Part shown: piece by piece, positions 1 to 11,753 of the stretch | How positions within the stretch are numbered: position 1 is the stretch's first letter | Layout: the number at the start of each line of letters is the position of its first letter | Assembly: GCF_947242115.1 (NCBI RefSeq) | Contig: NC_074712.1 | Span: 18,256,666 to 18,320,665, forward strand | Direction of reading: 5' to 3' | DNA: 64,000 nucleotides | Source: Biomphalaria glabrata | Lineage: Eukaryota > Mollusca > Gastropoda > Planorbidae | Position numbers and translations under genes: made by a program | Notes under the pieces: model-generated | The model's database searches: none | Seen by the model: only the letters and a program-made list of their open reading frames with translations | What the model was told of the DNA's origin: nothing

Positions 1-244
1 TACTTTATACTCTCCAGCTTACGGGTCTCATTTTGTGCACGCTTCTGTTTACCTCTGACGGGCAACAAAAGAGTGTCTGTTAAAAAAAAAGTAAACATAT
101 GACTATAGTGTATTTAATCCTGTTACTGTAGATTTATTCATGGTGCATTATTTAAAAAAAAAAATAATGTTTATATCTAGACTTCTAATTATTTGAAAAA
201 CTTGTGTTAAATAAATCTTGATAATGATCTAGTATTCTATTCTA

Positions 245-350
245 ATTCTAGATCTGAACTTGGAAGTCTACGTCAAAAGCAAATACGCGCGCTAATCTGA
301 GTAATTGCGGCTAATCCCATCCGCGCGGCGCAACCTTTACCTTTCCTTTT
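245..350 (+). promoter_or_regulatory. CpG-rich patch, possible SHMT promoter
   Basis: Short stretch with several CG dinucleotides (ACGCGCGC, CCGCGCGGCGC) in otherwise very AT-rich DNA. The first SHMT coding exon has an acceptor-like AG at 2774-2775, so a non-coding leader exon upstream is expected; this patch is the best nearby candidate for a promoter or leader. Inference only: no TATA box or initiator was identified. Confidence 0.25.
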
Positions 351-782
351 AAGTCTCAATGTTGATGATTGATTAGTCTATAGATCTATTTTTTATTGAT
401 AGATATCTATTTATTAACAGTACTGAGTACATTCTTATGCATTAACACACTAATCAAACTGATTTTACTGATTCTACTTGTGTGACTTGTTACAAGTGTT
501 CTAGTCACTAGTCAGACTAGTCTAGATTCTAGACTCATGTCAGTCTAAGTCTAAGTATAGCACTATAGTAACTCAAGTCTAGTCCTTTGTTAGTTCAGTT
601 TTTGTTTTTTTTTAAGTTGTCACCACATAAAAAAAGTCTAAAGTTAAAGAGTAACTCAATAAGACATTTTGTTAAACTATAGAGCTAGATTATTCTAATC
701 TAGATCTATGTAGATCTAGACTCTAGTGTCTAGTATTCTTACTATAATGAATAAATAGATATAGAATCTAGATAAACAAGAA

Positions 783-1215
783 AAAACAACTCACCATCTG
801 TCTGGTAAAAATATTGTGTAGTACATGATATTTGTCTCACACCCAATCTTGGATTAACTTAAGCTGAAATTCTGCAAAATTATTAAATTATTTCTTTTAC
901 CTGACAGCACAATAAAAGAAATTCATCAATTAGTTAATTAACCATTGGTAATAAATTTTGTTTGGTATCTTGAACAATGGAGAGAAATTGTAATTGACGG
1001 AAGTGGTGGTATTAGCTGAAGTAGTCACCTACTTTATAGATCTATGTCATGTTGTTATCATGAAAAATAAGATATTATTTATAGAAACAATGGATAACTA
1101 TACAATCTTCCTTGTTCATTCATAAGCTCTCCACTAGCAGAGTGGTTACCATCATGGACATGTTGGCTTGAGAAGGTTTGAGCCATGAGTTCAAATTCAG
1201 GTCGATCCCCCTTAT
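783..1215 (-). repeat. Composite repeat, copy 1 (inverted relative to the others)
   Basis: The reverse complement of 783-1010 matches the downstream half of the composite repeat at 1697-2325 and 16365-16866, with shared words such as ACCAGACAGAGTGAGTTGAT and ACCAAACAAAAT in diverged form. It is followed at 1122-1215 by a tRNA-like block that lies antisense in the other copies, so the internal order is preserved and only the whole copy is flipped. Family unknown to me. Confidence 0.6.
1122..1215 (+). repeat. tRNA-like SINE core (class II tRNA type)
   Basis: Contains a box A-like TAGCAGAGTGGTTA and a box B-like GAGTTCAAATTC about 50 bases apart, as in SINEs descended from Leu/Ser-type tRNAs. 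It lacks a full cloverleaf, so it is not a tRNA gene. The same block occurs in antisense near 1950-2030 and 16600-16650 inside the composite repeat. Confidence 0.55.
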
Positions 1216-1307
1216 TAAAAAATTTGTAGAAATATAGATATGCTTTTATTAATGTTAGTCTAGATCTATTTCTATTATAAATTTAATGATATGACATATA
1301 TGCTTAA

Positions 1308-1656
1308 TGTTGCAACTCTAGGGTAGGCACTCAACGTAAAGGCAGACAACTTAACACAGTTTAACAGGAAATAAATACAGGTGTTTATTCACTAGGACAA
1401 ACACATAACAGAGTCTTGCTACTAATTTACCAGTCCTTTAGACAGCAACCCGAATGTGGTCCAACGACAGCCTTCCCCGCTTCGTTCCAGGTCCCTTCTA
1501 CAACCTTCAGGCAGCACCAAAAGCTGGCTTCTTAGTTTCCAAACATTCAGACTCTTCACTATCCCTGATGCACTGTTATTCTCTCTATCCTAGTGTCTTC
1601 CAGTTTACGTTCGCTAGTGCGCACCTCAAGCACTGGTGCAAGGCAGGGTTACAACA
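1308..1656. mobile_element. TTAA-flanked 349 bp element, solo LTR or MITE
   Basis: Begins TGTTGCAACTCT and ends GGGTTACAACA, giving a short inverted terminal match (TGTTG/CAACA), and is bounded on both sides by TTAA (1304-1307 and 1657-1660). Its base composition is richer in GC than its surroundings and it has an internal AATAAA. TG...CA ends with a 4 bp duplication suit a solo LTR of a Ty3-type element; a TTAA duplication also suits a piggyBac-like MITE. No coding capacity. Which of the two is unresolved. Confidence 0.4.
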
Positions 1657-1696
1657 TTAATAAGTTTTTTTATATATTTTTTTAATTTTCTTTTTA

Positions 1697-2325
1697 TATC
1701 AATTAGTTTGGATCAGTTATGTAAGTACATTTGTAATGCATCAATAGTAACAATAATAAATCTGTGTGATTATAATTGTACCAATTGTTTTTGTTTCTCA
1801 TAGTGCAATTTCATGCTTTTAGCTTTCTCATTATGCCATGATAATCCTATCACTTGTCTGCACCAGTTGGGAAAGGGGTGGGCGATAAAGAATGTGGTAT
1901 CTGATATAATTTATATAATTTGAATTTGTTTTTTTTTTTATGTTGAATAATATTAATTCAAACTCTAAGCCTCCTCAAGCCAATACACTAACTACTGTGA
2001 CAGGAAAGTGCTTATGAAAATAGAATGTTTTATAGTTATCTATTATTAGGTCAAAACTTTTTTCTCTTCAAAGTATAAAGGGGACGAATTCAACTTATAC
2101 CACCACATCAGTAAAGTAAAATTTCATACCAAACAAAATAATTAATTACCAATAGTTAACTAATAGATTAATTTTTTTCTATTGATTCTTGATTTAAATT
2201 TTCAGGTAAAAGAAACAAATAATTATATTATGCAAAATTTCAGTTTGATTTGAGATAAGGTGTGGAAGAAAAATGTGTACAAACTTTTTACCAGACAGAG
2301 TGAGTTGATATAAGCTTTGTAACTA
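1697..2325 (+). repeat. Composite repeat, copy 2 (longest copy)
   Basis: Shares three blocks in the same order with 16365-16866: an upstream block (TCAATTAGTTTGGATCAGT through TTTCATGCTTTTAGCT), an antisense tRNA-like block (1950-2030, GAATTCAAACTC then AGCCTCCTCAAG), and a downstream block ending TTGATATAAGCTTTGTA. The other copies are mostly the downstream block alone, with a common 3' end and often an A-rich tail, which points to retroposition. No protein-coding potential seen. Confidence 0.6.
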
Positions 2326-2792
2326 GATCTAAATCTTGTAGATCTAGATGTATTGGATCTATACATTTCTATATCTATTTAGAATATATAGATCAACTAC
2401 TAGATTAGATTGTCTTGATCAAATTGATCTTAAGATTAGAGAATCTCTTTAAGTTACTTTAACTGCTGAGATACATTTTTAGGACAATTCGAAAAGTCAG
2501 TGTCAATCACAATTTGTCTAGTTGTGTGACGTTTTGCACAGGCCGCCAAGTCCAGACTTCACATGCTAGGTTTGACATAACCTAAGTGTACATAGTGTCA
2601 CAGACATGTCAGATACCCTCTACCTGGTTTAGCGGCCTCAGAAATGGATAATTACTGTATTGTAGACTTAATGATCTTATTTTAAAGTACTTCTGTTGTA
2701 AGAAAAGAGAAAATTTATAATTAAAATTAAAATGTTTTAAATATCAATATCAACAGTTAAAAAAAAACTAAACAGGCTGAGATTAAATCATC

Positions 2793-5700
2793 ATGTCTGA
2801 CAACTGGAATCTCCAAGATGATATTTCTGTTGATGACCCAGAAATTTATGAGCTCATAAAAAAAGAAAAAGATAGGCAGAGGCGAGGCTTGGAAATGATT
2901 GCATCTGAGAACTTTGCAAGTAAATCAGTACTCCAAGCTCTAGGCTCTTGTCTCAACAATAAATACTCAGAAGGTCAACCAGGTCAACGGTAAGATTTGG
3001 ATTTAAAATTTTATAACTAAGAATTCCTTTGGATTTATTGGGGTTTATAAAGAGAGTGAAGTTGAAGACTTAATTTCTGACAACAAATATCCATTTAATT
3101 TTAATATACTTGAGTGATACTAACATTATTTTCACTGAGAAAACTTCTTTTGTTTTGCGAAATATTATCTAGATTCTTTCTGTCATCACCACTTAATTTT
3201 CATATTTCTTCCAAGCTTAAGTTACTGTATAATGTAATTTCCTTTAAATGTGTTAACTTATTACATTAATTTAGAATAGTTCTGATATTTATGATTATTC
3301 TAAAAATAATTCTAGATACTATGGAGGTAACCACATCATTGACCAGGTAGAACGTCTGTGTCAAGCAAGAGCTTTGGCTGCTTATGGTTTAAAGCCTGAT
3401 GAATGGGGAGTAAATGTCCAGCCACTTTCTGGGTCACCAGCAAACTTTGCTGTTTATACTGCCCTAGTTGAGCCTCATGGTCGAATCATGGGGCTCCATC
3501 TACCTGATGGTGGTCATCTAAGCCATGGTTTCATGACTAACCAAAAGAGAGTGTCTGCCACATCTGTATATTTTGAATCATTCCCTTATAAAATTGACCC
3601 TAAAACTGGTTTGATCAACTATGATGAGCTTGAAGCCAATGCCAAAATGTTTCTGCCAAAAGTCATTATTGCAGGTTGGTCTTTTACCTTTTGTTCACAT
3701 TTACAAGTCATTCTTGTTAGGTTATATAGTATTTACTTTGGCAACTGTCTTGTACGTTACAGTGTAAATAATATAGTGCAACCTAATTCCTAAACCTATT
3801 GCTCAAAAGGTAAGCAGAGGTTGATAGATAGAATTTGTTTGTAATACTTGTTTAGCTGACAATTCCTTTTTTTTTTCATCTCTTAGTTTTCAATAATGTT
3901 TCAAACATTTAATTTTATTTTCTTAAGGCATCAGTTGTTATTCGAGAGATCTTGATTACAAACGATTCCGTCAGATAGCTGATGAAGTAGGAGCTTATTT
4001 GCTAGCAGACATGGCTCATGTCAGTGGTTTGGTGGCTGCTGGTGTGGCTCCTAATCCATTTGAGTATTGCGATGTTGTGTCAACTACTACACACAAAACT
4101 TTGAGAGGACCCAGATCTGGCATGATTTTTTTTAGAAAAGGTATTAATTTTTTTTTTAAATAAAAAAGAACATAAGTTCTTTCTATCTGAATTTAATTAC
4201 AGGTTAAAACCAAAAATTTAAAAATTAGGTTATTGATTTTTATTTTAGCCCATGTCTCTTCTTTCTCTTTTATTTTAAAGAATCTTTCTAACATATTTTA
4301 CTTAACACATTGAAAGGATTTGCTTGACTTGAAAAATGTGACATAGTCATTTACATTATGTAGTCATCCATTTATTTATATAAAGCTAAATACAATATCT
4401 GACAACTTAGAAATTATATTTAATATCCAGGACACAAAACTGATCATCACACTAGTTGGAAAGTCATTATTTACATTTTAAGATGGGCAAAAGCAGACAA
4501 GATTAAGCAGTTGATGATCTAGCTTGCAAACTCAGCATTGAAATTGACTAAGCAACAAAGTCAAATCTAATTAAAATAGTATTCAAAGAGTATCAAAAGA
4601 GATATTTGTTGTATACATGTTCTGGTATAGTTTGATGCATTGGATGTAATTTATGAATATTTAAAAAAATAGAAAATTATTATTAGTTTCTATTCTAATA
4701 TCACAACTTAAAAAAAAACACTACAGGGGTACGAAGAGTAGCAAAAGATGGAACAAAAGTAATGTATGACTTAGAGAAAAAAATAAACGAGGCTGTGTTT
4801 CCTGGTCTACAAGGTGGCCCACACAATCATCAAATAGCAGGTAAATTAAGCAATAAAAAATTTATGAACTTTTAGTTTAGTATCACATTCAGTTTATTTT
4901 ATTATACCTTTAATCTTATCAAAATTCATTAAATTTAACATTTCTTATTTTAAAGACTTGACATCTTCAATGATTCCTTACTGTTATGAAAGTTTGTTTT
5001 TTTTGTTTCATATATGCTACTTACTTTGAGCTATATTGTGCCTTACACACTTTGAAACTTGTTAAACATATTTTTTACAAGCTTAACATTCTCATTATAC
5101 GCTTTGAACCAAGCATATTAGTCAGTGATCTAAAAGCTGATTATAAACAGCTGAAATCAAATGTCTAGGTATTTATTAAGTGAATTTATTTGTAGAGAAT
5201 CTATTCAAGTCTGCAAAGTTGGATTTAATTTATTGTAGCCTATAAAATGTAAGAAATATTTTTTTGACTTTATATCAGCTGTGGCAGTTGCACTAAAGCA
5301 AGCAGCTACCCCAGAGTTTAAAGCCTATCAACAGCAAGTAAAGAGCAATGCACAGACCATGTGCAAGTTTTTATTAGAGAAAGGCTACACAGTTGTATCA
5401 GGTATACATTTTTGTTTTTACTTGCTCCTTTAGTAATGTATTTTTTTTTTTTGAAAATAGGAAAAATGAAATTCAATTAAAAAATTTTCACTGCCAAATG
5501 TTAAGAAGGCAGTGTTTGTGTTAAGTTAAATATATTTTTGTTTAATATAAAAAAGACCCCAGTGATCTTAAAATAAGAAAAAAAACTCTTGAACTGCTAT
5601 TTTAATGTTTAGTTCAGGTATTTTACTTAATGTTTCTTTCTAGGACTGGAAATGTCTAAATTAAATTAGAAATGTTAAGTCTCTAAATATGTTGAATAGA

Positions 5701-7429
5701 AAAAAAAAGGAACATTTGAGACCTTAGGGCTTATAATTGTCTTTTTGAGAATTTCTGAACACATAATTTGCCCATCACAATAACTAATGGCTGTCAAATC
5801 TTTAGCACACACAAAAATATATGGTGAAACCAGACATACAGCTCATTAGGCAAGCAATTGCTGTGTGGGCAACATTGTTTTGACTAAAGTTAATGCCCAG
5901 GCATTAATTTCTATGAGATGATCCATAGTTGCTTTGCCACTGAAGAAGGCCATATATATACATGTGTGGATGCAATACAAGATTTTTAATAGAAAAAGAA
6001 TTTCAATGCTGAGTTCTTATGTCCATGTTTTTTTTTGTTTTTTTTTCAATCTTTGAGTTTTCTTTGACAACTTTCTTTTGACCCAAAGTTAAGTCAGCTC
6101 TGCAAGGGTCTCTATCTGTAAATTAAGCCATATTTGACCATATTAGTCAACAAAACGCTAGCAGTGGCTTTCATACATTCATACTCCACCCCCTTTACTA
6201 CAGCAATGCTATGCTAGGAGGTATACTTGATGACAAAATCGCTAAGCTACAGTGAATTCAGAACAATGCTACACAAATAGTCCTACGAAAAACAAGAAGA
6301 GATTTGCTACTGCTCTCTTGCGTACACTTCATTGGCTTTCAGTGAAGGCAAGAATAGACTACAAGGTTGCCACTTTTTGTAATCATTGCATCTACAACAA
6401 AGAAATGCCCTTGTACCTTAGTGAGCTGATCACTCCATAAGCCCCTCAGAAAGCCTTGTGCTCTTGAACTAAAATTCTATTGTTGTGCACATTTCTCCCT
6501 CAAAAGTTAAAGTTTGCTGGCTTTTTCAGTGCAAGGACCAAAGGTTATTATTAGTATTAATCACATTTCTTAAATGTCCACAGGTGGAACAGATAATCAT
6601 CTTGTCCTTGTGGATCTAAGGAACAAAGGTTTAGATGGGCCCAGAGGTGAATACATATTGGAAGAGATAGGTATTGCTGTTAACAAAAACACTTGCCCAG
6701 GTGACAAAAGTGCTTTGAAACCAAGTGGTCTTAGGCTAGGCACACCACCCCTCACATCTCGTAACTTAAAAGATGATGACTTTGTAAAGGTCATGGAGTT
6801 TTTTGATGACGGTAAGTTATTTTAAAAATATCTTCAAATCTCTAGTCAGTTGGGCATAGTTAAAATACAGAAATGAAATAATTACAATTAAGGTTTATCT
6901 TTCAAATTATTACTGCCAAAATATTACATATTCTCAGTCGCTGTCCCAAGTTCTTTGTAATTAAAAACTTTAATGTATAATTAAGACGTTCTTAGAATGA
7001 GACTTGTTCTGGTGAACAGAATTACAAATTCCCTACAGGATACTGTCAAGTCAAAAAATTTCTACTCAGATCTGTAGATATAATCTAATTTAGTCTCAAT
7101 GAGGTTTTGCTAAAAGTGCTAGAGCTAACATTATCTTAAAGTATATTAAGTAGATGGATTTGAATGAAGAATAATGTAATTTGGTCCCATATTGAGGTTT
7201 TGCTAAAAGTGTATTTTTGAAAGTATATCCAGTAGATTTTAGCTGAATGCATATTGTCATTGCAGCTATTCATCTTGCTCAAGAAGCTAATAAAGACTGT
7301 GGACCACTGCTAAAAGATTATAAAGCAAAACTACACTCCCCTGAATTCAAAGACAGAGTTGTAAGTCTGAAAGAAAGAGTGGAAAATTTTGCCATTGCCT
7401 TTCCATTACCTGGCTTTGAGGATTGGTAG
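2793..7429 (+). CDS. SHMT1: Serine hydroxymethyltransferase, 7 coding exons, 465 aa
   Basis: PLP enzyme that converts serine and tetrahydrofolate to glycine and 5,10-methylene-tetrahydrofolate. Coding exons: 2793-2989, 3316-3674, 3928-4140, 4727-4840, 5279-5401, 6584-6811 and 7266-7429; all junctions are GT-AG and in phase. Recognisable blocks are EMIASENF near the N-terminus, the [15 protein letters not shown] loop, DMAHVSGL (about residues 213-220), and TTTHKTLRG, whose Lys near residue 242 is the expected Schiff-base lysine. GGPHNHQIA and [15 protein letters not shown] follow. At 465 residues it is close to the vertebrate cytosolic enzyme (about 480). The start MSDNW lacks a presequence, so this model reads as the cytosolic form; an acceptor-like AG at 2774-2775 implies a leader exon upstream, which could carry an alternative start. 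The gene symbol is by family; the SHMT1/SHMT2 orthology is not resolved. Confidence 0.95.
6160..6475 (+). mobile_element. LINE reverse transcriptase 3' fragment in SHMT intron 5
   Basis: Reads as the C-terminal part of a non-LTR reverse transcriptase: a degraded LQ..QNNA stretch, then [17 protein letters not shown] and [11 protein letters not shown]. These phrases are typical of the region after the RT palm in Jockey/CR1-group LINEs. The reading frame shifts in the middle and both ends are missing. It lies in the sense orientation inside the 5402-6583 intron and looks old. Confidence 0.7.
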
Positions 7430-8235
7430 TTTAAAAAAAAATATAGTTTGTCTTTTGGTGATTATTATTCAGTGGGTTATTTAGGTTCAGTTACTATTAT
7501 TTTTGTTCCACACTATGGATTTTATTTAAATAGTATGGGTAAATATTTACTGACCAATTAAATTGATTTATTTAGAGAACTATATTTCAGTGATTGTTAT
7601 AAACTTAAAGCATTTAAATTAACTCCTTGAAACATCTTCTGAAATGCCAGCTATGTAAGTTTTATTGTGAAAATATTTAGCTCTAAAAAAACTTATATTT
7701 GATATTTTAGTTTATAAAAAATGAATACAAATAATAATTCCACATTTAGCGTAAGTTTGAAATTTAAAGCTGTTTGATGTTGATATGTTATTATTTTTCT
7801 TTATATATGTGTTACAATTTACAAAAATAATGATATTATTAGAATATTAATGTAACTTCAACAATTTTTATGAATACATGTTATGTTTGAATCTCTTTTG
7901 AGATTTCTTGTGGGAACCCATTCATAGGCCAATACAATATTTTTACAAAGATTACAAATAATTCCTCCTCAGATTTAAAGACAAATGACCCTAACAAATG
8001 TTTGTCTTTCTATTTCTACATTTTGATTGTAATATGATATATATAGTATCATTTTTATGATTGAATTAAGTGACATGATATTAAAGTCTATGTAGATTTG
8101 ATAACACTACATATTTAGACCAGTCAGGGTGTGTTAATGTGTTATGAATGTGTTTGTGGTAAGCTGTGGAGTAATGCAGTATGAGCGAGCTTAGACAAAT
8201 GAAATCTCAATGTTGCGCTACTGTTATGGACCAAT

Positions 8236-8241
8236 AATAAA
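8236..8241 (+). promoter_or_regulatory. SHMT polyadenylation signal
   Basis: AATAAA about 800 bases after the SHMT stop, followed within 30 bases by a T-rich stretch (TTGTTTTTCCTTCATT). The 3' UTR would then be 7430 to about 8260, very AT-rich with no other features. Confidence 0.6.
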
Positions 8242-8744
8242 ACATGTAAAACTTTGAATTGTTTTTCCTTCATTATAGTATATTCATGTTTGTATAGCTG
8301 TATTATTTTATTCTATAGCATCTTGTCATAGCTAAAAACTGTTTGACCACACTGATAAAATGTGTACAAGCAATTAGTATTAGTAATTCTACTCTTTATT
8401 ACAAGCTGCAAACAAAAATAAGTTCACTGTGAATTGTCAACATCACTCAGGTATTTGGAAATCAAATTTAAACATATATATATATACATTTTCTACAGAA
8501 TACACAAAATTCTGTGACAAAGACAAAAATTAAGATTCATTTTATGGGTTAAAAACTGTCTATACAAATTAAAGAAATGCTTTCTGTATTAATTCTTGGA
8601 TTTCAAAACTATGAATGTTTGTGATCCAAAGTGTACTAGCTATACTAACATAAGCTTACATTTACTTCAAACAAGCTAAATATAAATACTTTATTAAAAA
8701 CAAACAACTAATCCAATGGAATCTATCATTTATTTCCCTTTTTC

Positions 8745-8897
8745 AGTATTAAAACAAAATAATTTCCAATAATTGACCGATTGGCTAATCACGTTATGTT
8801 AGGTACAATAAATAATTGTGAAAAGTTTCATCTTGATCCGAGAAAGAGTGTGGGAGAAATTTGTACCAGACAAAGTGAGTTGATATGAGCTGTGTAA
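8745..8897 (+). repeat. Composite repeat, downstream block only
   Basis: Matches the downstream block of the composite repeat (AAACAAAATAATTTCC through GTGAGTTGATATGAGC), ending in an A-rich tail. 5'-truncated copy in the SHMT/MRPL12 convergent intergenic region. Confidence 0.55.
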
Positions 8898-8899
8898 AG

Positions 8900-9889
8900 A
8901 AAAAAATTATAAAAGAGGTCCCATATTTCTCGTGCAAAGTCATAAGTTCTGTTGCTTAGATTTTTATCTATTAAGGGTGATGTAGGATTAATTTTTTTTT
9001 TAAAGATATAGGCCTAAGTGATACTAGAAAAATGGTAGAATTTTCGGGCCCGAAATGGAGGTGTAGAGAAGCAGCTACAAATAAAAACAAAGGGGACATA
9101 CTACGCTTTTTTGTTGATAACAAATTTCCCGGTCAAAAATGATTAGCTACGCAATAGTGCATATCAGTATGCGTGCAGTAACAAGAGTATTTAAAAAAAA
9201 AATCATTAAACGACTGTAACCAAGATCATTCGTGTAACATGGTGCAGTCTAGGTTTTTATGTAGTTCGTGGATTCAATCTAGGTTTTAGAGTACGTCCAT
9301 CCTATTGGGTGACTGATTTGAGCTGAGATTTTGTATTAAAGTGAAGAGGATTCAATTATTGTAGACTTTTTTTGTGTACCAGTTTGTACAGTAGAAAATT
9401 TCAAATTATTTGACTCAATTACAAGACTCCGTAGCACCTTAGTGGGCGTAGGCATACTCTTTTAGTTTACTGTGGAGTGGAAACGTTTTAACATATACCG
9501 TCCGTCAGTAATGTATAAGATAATAAATTGCGCAGCTTTCCACAAATATCATGTCCACGTTCATTTAGTTTATTCTTAAGATAAGGTTAAATGTGTCAAG
9601 ATTCAGACAGGCCTATCGTTAGCCTGTGTGCTGTCTCATGGCTAGATTTTGTTAAGTGGAGAGCCTATAGGCAACATTTTTGTGAAAATCCAAACTCTAT
9701 TTACAAAATTCCAAGATATATCCAATATTAGTAGGCTATATGTAGCCTAAAAACATATAGGCCTATTTGTAAAGAAAGAAGTAGAGTAGGCCCTAGATTA
9801 CTATATGGCTTACTTATATATATATTCTCATTTCCCGTATATTTAATATGCATCATTAGTTACAACTGTTTATAGTTCTGAGTTTGTGG
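8900..9889. other. Gene-free intergenic stretch
   Basis: No open reading frame, RNA gene or clear repeat boundary seen. Somewhat richer in CG dinucleotides than the flanks (for example 9440-9560), so it may contain the body of an old DNA transposon whose tip is at 9955, but I cannot define the other end. Confidence 0.35.
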
Positions 9890-9955
9890 AGTTTCCATTT
9901 GAATAGTGAGGCTTCGGGCGGCCGCACAGTTTGCACTATGGTAAATCCGGCCCTG
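9890..9955 (-). mobile_element. hAT-like terminal fragment
   Basis: On the minus strand it starts CAGGGCCGGATTTACC and continues into a GC-rich stretch (GCGGCCGCCCG). The tip closely matches the ends of the better preserved hAT-like element at 60587-61278 (CAGGGTCGGACTTA). Only this terminus is recognisable. Confidence 0.4.
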
Positions 9956-11640
9956 CGTTGTATTTCGATAGTCCGATTCTTAGTTTCAGTTAATTTTAGA
10001 CTCGAGAGTTCAGTTCATTGGGTTACAATATAGTCTTTTCCGTGTGTGTGTCTTACTAAACTAGCGCACAGGAGACACAAAGATAGCCCACAAAAGTTCA
10101 CAAAAACCTCAGGCAATAGTTCAATGACTTTGTTGCACTCTTATTATCTTTCTCATGTCTTTCTTATCGTTTTCTTTCACCTTTTTCTTATTTTTTTTTA
10201 ACGTGAAAATGTATAAATAGGGCCAACATAAATATGATAGAGTCTAGTTGATATGTCATACCGTACCCAACCCTCCCCCTTTAAAAATATAGGCAGAAAA
10301 CGTATCGATTTAAATTTAGCATAACCTTTTTACTTTTAATCGAGAATTAAAAAAACAAAAAACACGTCATAACTAATATCTCTATCTTGAAAATACTGCG
10401 AAAAAGATCTAACTCTCTATTGTTCTGTTTGCTGCCCTATTGAAAATGAAATTAGTTTCCTTAAAAAGGCATATCGTGTGCCAAAGCACACACACACAAA
10501 ATAATGTCTGACCGTAGATAATGCACCCAAGCTGCTGCACTGGGTGATTTGCAGTTGACCTGACAACACTAGACTAGCGGTGCATCAGTACTTTTAAATA
10601 AGATCGTTTGAACTGCAGGAACATTTGAAACACGTTAAACATTTTGTTAAACAATAGATATAGCTGTAAAATAATACATTGCAACGATTCTATATCAGGC
10701 TTTCTGTAAACACTACACAACCAACTCAAAGAACTTGACAACTCTGGCTCCAGATAACGTTATTCTTTTACAAAATTCACATCCAATGCTGTCATATGAA
10801 TACACTGACAGCACAAATGCTTCACTGTGGATAACAACACTTCCCTATAAACTCTGTACTGCTGTAACAAACTCTAACGGCATCCGTTTTGTCCTGGATT
10901 CTACTGTACCGAACCTACTTTACACTGGACTCTATTTGAATAGTCTTGACTCTTTCGCTCTTTATATAGGGTCTCCGAAGGCCTTCAGTTCTCGATTATC
11001 ACATGTCCATGCAACGGGTGATTTGTACTAGTAGTGTTCATAGCACAGTAGTTTCCTGAAGCGTCGCCATGGTTAACCGCTCGCCTTTCTTATGTGTTGA
11101 CGGATTACATATGGTTACCCCTAGCTTCGTGACCACTATAGTTATAACAAGATGTTAGCTCCCTTTCCCACTGCAGTCAAATGCATGATGGCTTATAAAT
11201 AAACGCTAACTAAAATATCAGCATTCTGTGCAATACCAACAACAATAAATCCTATACCGTAATTTAAAAAAAAAATTTAATTAAAATGTAGGCACACAAT
11301 CAATTATCTTCTCCTTCAAAGAAACGTCTGTAATTAACAAGACTAGATTATTGAAACATTTTATATACCATCTAGAGCTGTAAGCTTCACTTGTGAAACA
11401 AAATCTAAATCGATTTAGCAAGCTTGAACTAAATTATCTTATCAGATCTGGAATTGATATGAAATTTAAAAGAGAAAGATTGTGACAACAGATAATTGTA
11501 TAACATTAATAGACTTTCCCTCTTTAATTCCACAAAAAAAAAAAAACATGATGGAGGACAGAGAAATATTTAGTGAACACAAGTAACAATTTCATTCCAT
11601 GCATAAAAAAAGCAAGAACAAACAAACAAATGTTCTACTT
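9956..11640. other. Intergenic DNA, possible old repeat at about 10690-11170
   Basis: The 10690-11170 part differs from its surroundings in having fewer A/T runs and more CG dinucleotides, and includes a TATATA-containing stretch and a 98-codon open frame without similarity I recognise. It may be a decayed transposon or LTR fragment, but I could not find paired ends or a target duplication. The rest is AT-rich with nothing evident. Confidence 0.3.
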
Positions 11641-11655
11641 GAAATGTATAAATCC

Positions 11656-11661
11656 TTTATT
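11656..11661 (-). promoter_or_regulatory. MRPL12 polyadenylation signal
   Basis: TTTATT on the plus strand (AATAAA on the minus strand), 93 bases after the MRPL12 stop codon. Confidence 0.65.
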
Positions 11662-11753
11662 GGAAATCAACTTTCACACGTCTCAGTCTAACAATACAAA
11701 CAATATGATGAATGATAAACACAAAAATTGTTCATACTATAAAGTGTTCAACA

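Noticed and set aside
1122-1215. A functional tRNA gene
   Set aside because: Boxes A and B are present but acceptor and anticodon stems do not form and the block is part of a dispersed repeat.
10735-11031. 98-codon frame as a small gene
   Set aside because: No recognised similarity, no upstream ATG context or splice support; more likely part of an old repeat.
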